From: Meloidogyne chitwoodi
Taxonomy: Eukaryota; Nematoda; Chromadorea; Rhabditida; Meloidogynidae
DNA: 64,000 nt
Assembly (NCBI GenBank): GCA_015183035.1
Contig: JACZZP010000014.1
Coordinates: forward strand, 1,922,001-1,986,000
Direction of reading: 5' to 3'
The stretch's first letter is position 1; each line of letters starts with the position of its first letter. Shown piece after piece: positions 41,675 through 55,536 of the stretch. Below the pieces are notes generated by a model, which ran no database searches, was not told where the DNA came from, and worked only from the letters and a program-made list of their open reading frames with translations. Made by a program: the position numbers and the translations under genes.

Positions 41675-43944
41675 TTAAAGTTGACGCCACTAACCCGTTG
41701 TTTTTTTGTTGAAAATGATTTTGAAGAAATAATTTTAATTAGAAGAATGTAGAATTTTTTTTAATTAAAAATATTAAAATTCTAGTAAACTAAAAAAAAT
41801 AAATAAATTTATTTTAAATGTTTACTCATAAAAAAGGAATATTTGTAAAACAGGCGGAAATGTTGAAATTAAATAAACTTATTTTTTACAATTTGTAAAA
41901 CAGAAAATACAAACTTTGTACAAAATAAAGTTTATTTAAAAAAGGTTGAAAAATCGATTTCTTCTAAAAATACAACAAAACAAAAACATTGGTTACAGGG
42001 AGAGATTGATGAAAAGAAATGAATTTAAAAAATTGGCAACAACAGAGTAAGATTAAAATAAAAAGAGGAGGGAATATATATTGGTTAACAACATATTTAA
42101 ATAAATAAAATTTAAAATTGCGTGCATTTTAGTAGTTTATAAATTAAATAAGAGAAGAAGAAGAAAAGTTGTGGTCTAAATTTTCTCTAAAAATAAAAAA
42201 GAGAAGGAATAGACAAAATAAAAAATCCCCTTAAAACTTAATTTATTTAAAATAAAATTTTGGGAATTAAAAAAAATTAATATCTCTCTTTACACTTAAA
42301 TTCAAGAACCTCTAATAATAATATCCCTCAAAATTTTAATAGACTTTTTGTACTCAAGATTTTTTTTACTTTTCAAAAAATAAATTGACAAAAAAAGATG
42401 TTCTTTTTTAACGGATAAATTCAAAAAAAGGAATAAAACAAGCCTTGACAAAATAAAAAAAACTTAAAGGGCAATTTAGCGTCGAAAAATGGTCTTTTAT
42501 TTTGTCTCTAACCGAAGGAAAAGGCTGTAATCTTTTTTTATATTTTTCACATTCCTTAGTTAATAATAAATAGAGAATAAATAAAGGTTAGTATAGTCAA
42601 TTTTTGGGAAGAAAAAGAACCCCAAAAGATCTAAAAAAACAAACAAAAGTAAACAAAAAAGGATTTTTGAACTTTTTTGAAATTAAAGATAAAAAATAAA
42701 AATAAAGTAAAAGAAAAACCTTTGCAAACTAAGTAAATATTTTGCTTCAGAAACAAACTTCTCGCCTTTTTTGAAGTAAAACAAGAAGCAACATCTTTAT
42801 AGAAAAGAAATTCTTTAGATAGTTCAGAATCATTTTAGAGCCATTAAAAAAAGATTTATTCTGAAAAAATAAAAACAAATAAATTTAAAACACTCATTTG
42901 ATATTGTAAAGTATAGATCTTTTGGGAGAGTATTTTCAAAAAAGGAAGTAGAGTTTATAAACGAAAAAAGAGAGAATTTGGCCTATTTTTATATTTTCTG
43001 TTCGCCGACATGCGTTGAGGGAAATTAGGAAAAAAAACTAGCAGTTACTAAATTCACGCACATTCATTTTATTCTTTTCATAGAGCTTACTCTAAACAAA
43101 GCATGGATATTTGGCCACATATTTATTTCTCTCTAAAAGGTTGAAAGAAAGAAAAAGACGCGCGTTTAACAAAAAAATGCAATTACGCTTGAAGGCAAAA
43201 ATATATAGAATATATTCGTGACACGAAAACGATGCTAAAGCTTGTTCAAAAAAATCTTTCTAAAATGCTTGTCAATAAATAAAAAAAAAAGAGAAGGACA
43301 AGAAAACGAAAAAATGGATCTTCACGAAAAAAAGAAAGGCGGCAATTTGTAATAAATTTATAATACTCGTCTACATAAATATTAAAAAACAATTTCTGCC
43401 AAAAAAAAAACTATAAAAGAATGCAAAAACGTTGTTAAAATTAATAAAATCGGAGTAAATACAAAAAAATAGATAACAAAAAGTTTTGGTATTTTTAATA
43501 AAGTTGACACTTTGAACTCTAAGAGGAAATTAATTTCAAAAGGTCAACTTTAATAATTTTTTTCAAAACACCTAGAAATGAACAGTCATTTTGGAACCTG
43601 TACATTTCGTCAAACAAAATTGCACGACATTTCGCCTCTACGGCAAAAAAACTACATTTCGTCTACCCGAGCCCGCGATTTTTTGCCGTTGGACGAAATG
43701 TCTGGACACGAACATTTTTTCCTTTATTGACATTTTGAAGTAAAATAAAAGAAGTATTTCAAAATGTCAACTAACGTAAATATTTTCAAAACAAACAAAG
43801 ATAGGTATAATCAAGCAAATAAAAATGCCTTGAATTAAATGAAATTTTAATTTTTCTTAACACAAATTTATACAAATCCCTAATTTATTAAATTCATAAA
43901 TTTGTTAAATATATTTAATAAAATATACATTGTCCGATTTTTAT
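41675..43944. other. 2.27-kb spacer upstream of PLC beta
   Basis: Between the PLC beta start and the SRP54 stop, both minus strand, so it should hold the PLC beta promoter and SRP54 3' UTR. Contains a MITE (43597..43707) and two ACAATTTGTAAAAC/CAGGCGG motifs at 41845..41905. Otherwise A-rich, no coding frame. Confidence 0.5.
43597..43707. mobile_element. 111-bp MITE, copy 2 (ACATTTCGTC termini)
   Basis: CTGTACATTTCGTCAAACAA to GGACGAAATGTCTGG; inverse orientation copy of 23641..23773, sharing GCACGACATTTCGCCTCTAC and the TTTTTTGCCGT core. Confidence 0.75.
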
Positions 43945-46767
<2,823 letters not shown>

Positions 46768-46995
46768 TTACTTGAAAATATTTAACTAAAAAAAATATTA
46801 AAAAAAATAATAAAAATATTTAATAAATAAAATAGGCTTACAAGCCTTTAAAAATAATAAAAAAGAGTAAAAATATTTAAAATAAAATTCTTAAAAGATA
46901 CAAAGTCTAAAATAGGCAAAATGAAAAATTGAAACTCCTCGTTAAAAGTCAAAACCAACAGGAAAATAAAAAAATAATAAAAAATTCAAAAATTT

Positions 46996-48246
46996 TCAAA
47001 TTTTTTTCTTTCCATAATCTTCTCTAACAGTTGAACGAGAATAACAAATTAATTGAACAAAAATAACTCCATTCAGAATTGATGCTAAAACAAATTGAGT
47101 CAAAATTAACCAATCTCCTTTTGCTTCTTGAAAAGTTGTAAACACTCTTGCACAACAACCAAAAAATTGTAAAGAAACAGAAATTAAGGAAAGTTGACCA
47201 GTTCCTTTTTGAGCAAAATTTGTCCAAATTTGGATACCCTAAGGGCAAAATATTAAATTTTTTGTAAAAAAATGTTCACCCAAACCTCCAAAAAATTCAA
47301 AAACAAAATAAAAACAACAAAAAAACCTTTGACAAAAAAATTATAGGAAGTGTTACTGCTTGAAAAACGTCTAATACTCTCATCGGCACAAAATGATAAA
47401 AAACGGATATTGAAAAAACAAAATAGAATAATCCAAAAATAAAGGAACCAAAGAAGGTTGATTTTGAATAATACAAAATTTGCATAATTATTATCACTGT
47501 CTGTAATGCAGCGAAGAATGACTCTCCCCACTGTCTAAAATTAAAAATATCAAATTTTAAAAAATAATTTACCCAAAAACAAATTTCCTCTCATAACTAT
47601 AGGCAGAAATAGCAGAATCTAAATTCAAATAAAATTAAAATAAAATTTAAAAAATTAAAAATAAACATGAAACAAGTCCAAATAATTGTGCAGCAAGGGA
47701 AATTCCATCAGCAGATTTTGCATTGAATGTTTTCAAAATTTGTGGAACAAATAATAAAGAAGAGCCAACGGTAATTCCAACACCGAGAATTCTACTTATT
47801 AAAAGTGAAAGACAATTATCTAAAAAAAATTAAAAAAAAGTTTGGGCGTTCAGTTTGCTTAAGTAAAACATCAATTCTAACAATCCATAAAATTAAAAAA
47901 TTCCCCCAAAAATAGGAAAGATACAAAATGACAAAGTTATTTTAAATAAAGAGATCAAGCTAATCCTAGAGTTAATATTGCAAGTCTTTTCTGTCCACAG
48001 AGTTAAGAATAGGCATTTGCGGACATTACTTTTTTGGAATTTAAAGGTCCAAGAACCAGGTCAGGATCCTAATTAACCAAAAATCAAAAAAAAAAATTCC
48101 CAATCAAATTTTCAATAAAAAAAATCTCAAAAATAAATTATAAAAAAACCTTGAAAAAAATCGAAAAGCATAAATGCATCAAAACACTTTCCAGGCAAAA
48201 AATAATCAATAAAGCTCTTAACAAAGCTGGTTGCCAAAACTTTCAT
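46996..48246 (-). CDS. MPDU1: Mannose-P-dolichol utilization defect 1 protein (MPDU1, PQ-loop)
   Basis: ER membrane protein needed for use of mannose- and glucose-P-dolichol in glycosylation. Five exons from about 48246..48151, 47823..47668, 47620..47572, 47534..47325 and 47239..46996. Seven-helix PQ-loop pattern: first PQ loop GITVGSSLLFVPQILKTFNA then KSADGISLAAQLFGL; second PQ-like repeat GTGQLSLISVSLQFFGCCAR then VFTTFQEAKGDWLI. Start MKVLATSFVKSFIDYFLPGK; ends SRSTVREDYGKKKI, a KKxx-like basic end suited to ER retention. Stop is 231 bp before the SRP54 start, compatible with one operon. Confidence 0.93.
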
Positions 48247-48701
48247 TGTTCAAACTTTAAAAATAATTTAATAAAAAAGAAATGAAGTTATCAAATATTG
48301 AAAAACAAGATTTAAACAATTTAAAAAAATATTCTTTTTTTATTCATAATTAGCGAGATCGAAGTAAAATTTGTCATCATTTTGTTTGTATATTAAAATA
48401 ATTTATTATTATAATAGAGGAGAGTTGCAAATATTTTAGAGGTAAAAAAACATTTAAAAATCCACCCGAGATATTTAAAAATAGTTAAATACATTTTTAA
48501 AATTAATTTCATCCAATTTAAAGACAAAAACAATTTTTAACAAAAAATAGACTAAAATATTCTCCCCTCTCTTACCCAAAATTCAAAAAAAAAAAATCCA
48601 AAATAAATTACCCTAAAAATTATTTTTTTACCAATTGCAACAAAAACTTATATAAATATAAAGGCAATATTCCTCAACAAATATAATATTTTTTATTTAA
48701 T
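48247..48701. other. Spacer, 455 bp
   Basis: Between eIF4E stop and MPDU1 start (both minus). A+T-rich, nothing coding. Confidence 0.45.
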
Positions 48702-49849
48702 TTACTGGTTGGACTGAGAAAGTGTTCGCTCTCGCTCTGGCTTACGCTTCGTCGTCAGCTCTTCACTTTGAGGTGGAATTACAATGTGAGGCTTAACAGT
48801 TGACCCAGTCCTTGCAGAACTTTCTTTATGTGCCTCAAAACGAATAGTTTCACTATCAGGAAGTCCAAGTTTGGATTTGAGAATATAACCTAAAAAATAG
48901 GAACAAAATTTAAGCAAAAATATCTTCAAAAGTTGCTAAACCCACTAGTCAAATCAGGCCTGAAAATTCATTTTAAGTTAAATAGCCATTATAATATCAC
49001 CAAAGAACAAAAAATACTCAATTTAAACCTCTAAAAAATATGTTAAAAAAACCTCATACCAATGCGAATGTTCACATCATCAAGTTGAGCATCCCTGGTC
49101 CACAAAGCAATTTTATCACCTTTCTGACGAACATTAACAACAACACCACAAATATAAGTTCCCAATTCTTCAAATTGTTCACCAATAACAGCCATCATTA
49201 CTTCCATCCAATATTTATCTAATTTATATTGGCGACTTTGTTTGTCAACCTATTAAAAAAAAAGAGAATTAAAATAATAAAATTGAAAATTATGATTCCA
49301 ATTAGAGATTAAACAAAAATCGAAAAAATGTAGATAAAGCTGGGTATGTGTTTTATTGAACAGTCAAGGCGCGTCCCAGGCAATAAATTAAAAAGAGGCC
49401 AGACCTAAACCTATAATTGCAAAAAAATCTCGTTTCAATCAATAAAAATGAAAACACAAATTTTATTTTTTCTAAGCAAGTACACAAAAGAAGCTCTATA
49501 GTTATATAAAAAGAAAATACTTGAACAAGCCAACGACCACCACTAATATTGTTAGGATCTTCCCACATTGGTTTAATTCCTTCTTTGAAAAGATAATAGT
49601 CACTAGACCATCCAAGACCAGTAGCCGGTTGAATATGATTGTAGAGACTAATAAAAGAATTAAATTTCCAAAAATTTAAAAAAAAACTTACGCCCAAAAA
49701 TCTTCAACAGCATCAAAGGTAGAAACTTGTTTGAGACATTTTTCCCAATCTTTTGAACGATCTCCTTTCAAATACCAAAGAGCCCAGCGATTTTGCAATG
49801 GATGACGAACTGCTAATTCGGAAGGAATTTCAGGTTCTTGTTGTCCCAT
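48702..49849 (-). CDS. eIF4E: Eukaryotic initiation factor 4E (cap-binding)
   Basis: Binds the mRNA 5' cap and eIF4G. Four exons, about 49849..49692, 49650..49522, 49252..49066 and 48892..48702. Sequence landmarks: HPLQNRWALWYLKGDRSKDW (first cap-stacking Trp), TFDAVEDFWALYNHIQPATG (dorsal Trp for eIF4G), FKEGIKPMWEDPNNISGGRW (second cap Trp and Glu), DKYWMEVMMAVIGEQF, VNVRQKGDKIALWTRDA (phosphate-contacting Arg/Lys and third Trp). Tail is basic/Ser-rich, ending RERTLSQSNQ. Closest in style to nematode IFE-3-type eIF4E; paralogue not certain. Nematodes use several eIF4Es to read both ordinary and trimethylguanosine (spliced-leader) caps. Confidence 0.95.
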
Positions 49850-50333
49850 TTAATTGGAAAGATATTTATATTTTTAAAAAAGCAAGTGTTGATTTCTTAA
49901 ATAAAATTTTAAATTAAACTTTTTAAAACAGCGAAAAAATGTAAAAAATAAAACACAATAAACAAGAGAAAATAAAAATAATATCAAAAGTTTTAAAATT
50001 TGAGGATTTTCTTTCTCTCTCTACTTGTAAAAAAAAACAATTATATTTCGCTGCATTTCTTTAAAGTGTTAATTTAAGCAGAAAATGTCGTTTTGGTAAA
50101 AATTAGAATACCTAAATCTATTGACCAAACTTTTATTTCGTTAAACTAATCAAGGGACTATTGGATTTTACTCAATAATTTTCGCGTTTTTTGGTAATAA
50201 AAATTAAATATTGATTTTTATGCAATTATATGTATTTAAAATAATATATGAAATTTATTTAAAAAATACAACGTAAAAAACAAATAAAAAATTCGTGGTA
50301 TTAAATATGCCAGTATTAAAAATTATATTTATG
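49850..50333. other. Spacer, 484 bp
   Basis: Upstream of eIF4E and downstream of the MPPED-like gene, same strand. A+T-rich; no frame. Confidence 0.45.
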
Positions 50334-52247
50334 TTAGATCACAACTACTTCATCTTTAGAACGCCCGTACGGGAGAGGCATGTCGAAAATGATTGGATCG
50401 TATTCTGTCCGCAACTAAAATATTCAATTAAATTTTAAGATAAAATTGCTTAATACTCTTGTGGAAAGATAACTCGATTTTCTCAGACTCTAAAGACATA
50501 TTTTTCTATATTAAAAAATTGTTCATACTCTAATGATCCTAAAACTAACTCAAAAGTCTGAGACTCTAAAATCTATGGTTGATTTGAGTCTTAAAAACCT
50601 TATGGTCGCATGTTGACGCATTGATGAACGTTGTAGCACCTAAGTAGGTGATTTTTAATTATTAAATTTTGAATAATTTTTTACCGTTAGTAGTGCATCC
50701 GTGTTGCTGATGAATATGTCCAAATACATGATATCTTAAAAATAAAATTTAATTTTAATAAATAAAACAAAGTTACTTTGGTTTTACACGGAATTCCACT
50801 GTATTTAGCAACTCTAAAAGATAAAAATAAAATCCGCCTGTTTTACAAATTGTAAAATAATTTTAAAAATAAAATCCGCCTGCTTCACCTGCACATCCTG
50901 CTAGCATTCCTCCAAGCTATTTATAAAAAATATAATAAATTAATTATTTTAATATTTTTAATTAATTTTTAAACATTTTTACCTTTGTCCAAGAATTGAA
51001 ATCTCCATGACCTATTAAAATATTAATTTAAAAAAATTAATTTATTACCTAATGGTGGTGTGTGCGTAATAAGAACATCTGTTTTGCTAGGAATTTGATT
51101 CCATTTTTGTAGTAATGCTTGACCTCTTTGTCGATAAAATGAGTAACCAGGCATTGGATGCCATGGAGCACCGTATATTTTAATTCCATGAACCTTTCAA
51201 AATAAATATTGTAATTTTTACAAATTGTAAAATTTAATTCCGTCTGATTTTTACAAATGTAAAATTTAATTTTTAAAAATTCCGCCTGCTTTTACAAATA
51301 ACGCAATTTTAAATACCTCAATCAACCGATCACAAAGATAAATGCAATTTGTAAGTAGCTCATAAGCTTTTCCAATTCCTAACATTGAAAGACCTGCTAA
51401 CTGCCTATCGCTCATTTCTTCTCCATCTTCGAATCCCAATTCATGATTTCCAGCAATAACAATTTTTACTTTATGGGGTAATTTGCCTTTAAATATTTTT
51501 AAAATTAAAAAAAAAATTTTACTTAAAAAAACCAATTTGTTGATTAAATTTAATTACAGCACTGACATCTCCTAAAATAAAATATAAAAATTATTGAAAG
51601 TCAGAGTTTGGACCTGCTTCAGTAAAATCCCCTGCATGAATAAGAACGTCTCTAAATATTTTTTAAAATTATTATTACCTTTTTTAATAATTAAAATACC
51701 CATCAGGAATTATATCCAAAACTTCATCCATTTTTTCATGAGTGTCTGAAATGCATACAAATCTGACCTAAAAATTTTAAGTAAAAAATACAAACTTCTA
51801 AAAAATAAAAAACTTTGTCCGGATGGATAGGCGTATCCAACCTGTTTTTAAATAAATACAATTAAACTATTAATTACAAATTTACTCACCGAAGGACTTT
51901 TGCGGGTTCACAATTGCGTCCCTAGAAAATAATAAATAATAAAATTTGTTTTCACAAATTGTAAATTTATTTAAATAATTAATTTAAACTAAAAATCCGC
52001 CTGTTTTACAAATTGTAAAATAACAAATCAAAAATTGTAAAACAAGTTTTAAAAAAAATTAAGTTATTTTACAATTTTAAATTACAATTAAATAAATTTT
52101 ACCTGTCGCAAATATTTCTTCCAAAGTTCAACAGGTCTGTGTGACATTCTAATTTAAGTAAAAATTGATATTTTTTTTACAATTAATTTTATTAATAATT
52201 AAAAAAACTCACGGATCTGCGCGAATAATTCCATTCTCAAAAGCCAT
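50334..52247 (-). CDS. MPPED1/2-type metallophosphoesterase
   Basis: Calcineurin-like phosphodiesterase family; MPPED2 hydrolyses cyclic nucleotides weakly. About ten small exons starting MAFENGIIRADP (52247). Metal and catalytic motifs in order: FVCISDTHEKMDEV (D-x-H), GDVLIHAGDFTEAG (GD), VKIVIAGNHELGFE (GNHE), VLITHTPPLGHGDF and KYHVFGHIHQQHG (GHxH). C-terminal exons give TTFINASTCDHK and YDPIIFDMPLP, as in MPPED proteins, then GRSKDEVVVI and the stop. All expected ligands present, so probably active. Several introns contain CCGCCTG/ACAAATTGTAAAA repeats. Confidence 0.92.
50838..50888. repeat. CCGCCTG / TTTTACAAATTGTAAAA repeat
   Basis: AATCCGCCTGTTTTACAAAT then TGTAAAATAA, followed by a second AATCCGCCTG. 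In an MPPED-like gene intron. Confidence 0.65.
51210..51300. repeat. CCGCCTG / ACAAATTGTAAAA repeat
   Basis: TTTTTACAAATTGTAAAATT, ATTCCGTCTGATTTTTACAA and ATTCCGCCTGCTTTTACAAA within 90 bp. Confidence 0.6.
51945..52078. repeat. CCGCCTG / ACAAATTGTAAAA repeat
   Basis: TTTTCACAAATTGTAAATTT, AATCCGCCTGTTTTACAAAT, CAAAAATTGTAAAACAAG and TTTTACAATTTTAAATTACA. In an MPPED-like gene intron. Confidence 0.6.
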
Positions 52248-52439
52248 TTTATTTTTGCTTCAGTTTTATTAAATTTCTTCTTTTTTTTTTATTTTTAATA
52301 TTTCTTTTAAAATAAGATTTCGTCGAACACTTGTTTACGTTTTTAAATAATTTCTATGTATGTTATTGTAGATGTTAAAGTTTGATTTGGCCGAAGAATT
52401 GTGGAAATAAGAATTTTAAACTTTAATTTTAATCGATTT

Positions 52440-52645
52440 TCTATCTGAAATTCTGATTTTTTAATTTTTAATAAAATTCTGATTTTTCAATTATGATATG
52501 AAATTCTGATTTAAAAATTCTGATTTATATTCTTATATAAATTCATAATTCAAGTTTTGCTTAAAATTACATTCTGATTTAAGCAAACTTAAAATTACAA
52601 TAAATTTTAAAAATTCTGATTGTAATCTTATATAATAAAGAGAAC
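52440..52645. repeat. ATTCTGATTT cluster
   Basis: Seven or so ATTCTGATTT words at irregular spacing; inverse of the motif at 3118..3196. Confidence 0.55.
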
Positions 52646-52994
52646 TTTGTGCAACAAATAAATAAAGAAAAAGTTTCATATTTTCCTAAAGTAAATAAAG
52701 TCTTCCCCTCTTAACTTTAGTAATCTTTTGCTTATGGTCTTAAAAACTTATTTTTCTAGTAAATAAACTTATTAAAAAAGGTGTTAATATATGTTGTGTG
52801 AATGAAAAGAGTTTTTTTGGTGGGAAAAAGACAAGATGACTATTAAAAATGAGAGAGAATGGTTTTTTATTTAAATGTTACATAGGTAATGTAAATATTG
52901 AGAAATTCAATTCAAGGGGTAAAGGGAGAATATAAATATATATTTAATATTTTTAATAAATATTAAAAAAATAAAGTTATTAATTAGATTATTG

Positions 52995-53095
52995 ATTTAC
53001 AATTGTAAAATAATTAATTAGACATGAATAAATCCGCTTGATTTACAAATTGTAAAATAATAAATAAATCCGCCTGTTTTACAAATTCTAAAATT
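52995..53095. repeat. CCGCCTG / ACAAATTGTAAAA repeat
   Basis: TTTACAATTGTAAAATAATT, AATCCGCTTGATTTACAAAT and AATCCGCCTGTTTTACAAAT in 100 bp. Confidence 0.6.
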
Positions 53096-53203
53096 GTTTC
53101 CGGAAGGAATATAAACTTTTAAAAATTTACAATTATAACAGAATATTTGTAAAATTAGGTAAATGAACGGAAATCAAATGAGAATATTTAAAAGAGGAAA
53201 TTA

Positions 53204-53231
53204 ATTAAATAAATAAATAAATAAATAAATA
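53204..53231. repeat. (AAAT)n microsatellite
   Basis: About seven AAAT units followed by AGGTGAGTGAGT. Confidence 0.85.
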
Positions 53232-55536
53232 GGTGAGTGAGTAAAATAAAATTATTCGCGCCAAATTTTCTATGTATAAAAATATTTTTGATAACCATCT
53301 TTATTTTCGCCAAATCATAGACAAAACCTTGAGAAGAAGGGCTGAGATAGTAAATGAGTTATAATATTACTAGAATAAGTGAAAAGACCGGAAAATAATT
53401 AAATATGACCAATTGTAATTGTAAAAATAATGATGAATTTTTAATCCAAAATGCTGAGTTTTAAAAAATTCTGGTTATCTAATAAACTTAATTAAAGTGA
53501 ACGATAATAATAAACTTTAATATAATGAAAAATCTTCTCTCCTTTCCCTTGTCATCCTGGCACGAACACACCAACATTCTTTTCTATATCCCCCGACCTT
53601 GACACTTTTCTCCCCTCTAATATGTATATATTCGTTTTATTCAATTTTGGCTGAATAAAATTTATATAATAATTTTGTTGAATATTATGAACTCTATTGA
53701 ACTTATTGAACAAAAATTGTGTTTATGGGTCATCCCAGAAAAATATAAAAATTATGACTAAAAAGCCTGAAACATTTTTAAATATATTTTAATAAAAATT
53801 AGAGAAAAAGACTGAAAATAAAAAATATAGAATTTTAAAAAAAAATAGAAAATAAAATTTAAAAAAGAAAAAATAAAAAAATTGTCAAGTTGTTAAAGAA
53901 GAACAATTATTTTCTTATTTTAGCTAATTTGTAAAAAATGTGTTGTTGTAAAAAGGCAAAATTTAACTAGAAAAGAGAAAAAAATTCTAAAATAAATTCT
54001 GATTTTAAAAATTCTATTTAAAAATTCTGATTCTTGACCACAAAAAACAATTAAATATTTTCCGGAAAATACTAAAAAAATATACATGAATTAAGTAGAA
54101 AACATAAAAAATAAAAAGAGAAAATATAAAAAAGGATAAATTGATTGTGAATATCTTTTAATTGCCTTCTTTTTTCCAATTTTCTCCTTGTTCTTTATCC
54201 TTATTTTTCCCAACATTCTTTTTTTCCTTCCGCCCTGAACTAGCTTTGAGAAAAAATAAAGAGATAAAGCGATAAAAGTTAAATGCCCGTAAAAAGTGAA
54301 AAAAGCACTACTCCCAAAAGCAACAAACTAGAAAAAAGAGTAAATTGCGGCGTAGCAGTGCTTTTTGTTTTTTAACTTTAAAGGAAGCTTTAATAATCTG
54401 TCAAATTAGCTATAAAAGAATTAGAGAGCAAAAGTACGCAGAAAGAAGAAAAAGAGAAATAAAATATTCAAGTCTATTAGGATCGATGATATCGCGCATA
54501 TACATAAAGTTTTAAGGAATGGTAACAGGTTGTTACTTTTTAATACAAGTATTGAAGAGTAGAAAAAGAAATTCCGGTAAAACAGAAAAATAGATAACTA
54601 ATTTTAAGTTGTAAATCAGAAAAACACAAAAACAAGTTGTAAATTGGAAGAATAAAAAACAAGTTGTAAAATCAGTAAAGTACAAACGCCCGGAAAATTG
54701 TAATTCCGGAAAGTTGAAAAGTATAAAAATTCTGAAATTAATTAACATTAGATGTTGATTTACCTTTTTAATCACAACACAAAATAAAAAATGTTTAAAA
54801 AAAGGCAAACACAGAAATATTTTCTCAAATTGAGAAATACAAAAATTGGAGACAATTTTTAGACTGCGCAATGGCTTTAAAAAATAATTACACATAACGA
54901 AAGAAAAAAAGATTAAAAAAGGAAAATGTTCAAATACCAATTATATATATTTATGTACACATTATTGTAATGTTTTGTTAATTTATAAGAATTATAGTTA
55001 TAATATAAAATTGATTGTTTTTAAAATTGAATGATTTTATTGGTAAATTATTAAATAAAAATATTAAAAAAAATTATTAAAAATATTTAAATTAAACGAA
55101 AATGCACTTTTAAAATTAAAAATCAATAAATAAAAAAATCCACGAGTAAAAATTTAAAAAGAGGAGAATAATTGATTTGTTGTCAGGTGAAAGTCTATCT
55201 GGCATTAATGATTTGGCATTTTTCTCTCCATTAGTTAATTTTTTATTTGCCATTTACCTTCTTCCCTCAAATTTATTCATTTATTCTTCATTAAACTTCT
55301 TCTTTATTTAAAAAAAATTTTATTAAAAAAGAGAGGTAAGTAAAGGATAACTGAGCGCCGAGTCCCATAACTTTTGAACAAATTAATTTTAAAAGTAATT
55401 TTTCTAAATTATGATAGAGTAGAGTCTTCTCTATCCGATAATACCAAAATCATAAAAAAATATTTATCCGTTCAAGACTTAGAGAGATTCGCGCATTGTT
55501 GGTTTCCTTCAAGACTAACTTTTTTTAAGTTTAAAA

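Larger units (their letters stand above)
52248..55536. other. 3.3-kb gene-poor spacer
   Basis: Between the MPPED-like gene (-) and the secreted-protein gene (+). Contains ATTCTGATTT clusters (52440..52640, 53985..54035), CCGCCTG/ACAAATTGTAAAA repeats (52995..53095), an (AAAT)n run (53204..53230) and scattered TTCCGGAA words. A possible small minus-strand gene (54177..55248) is listed under findings. Acceptor-like TTTTTTAAG at about 55523..55531 precedes the next ATG. Confidence 0.5.

Noticed and set aside
54533..54940. Minus-strand 135-aa hydrophobic frame
   Set aside because: Composition is that expected from A-rich plus-strand DNA; internal TTCF repeats and no helix pattern or gene context.
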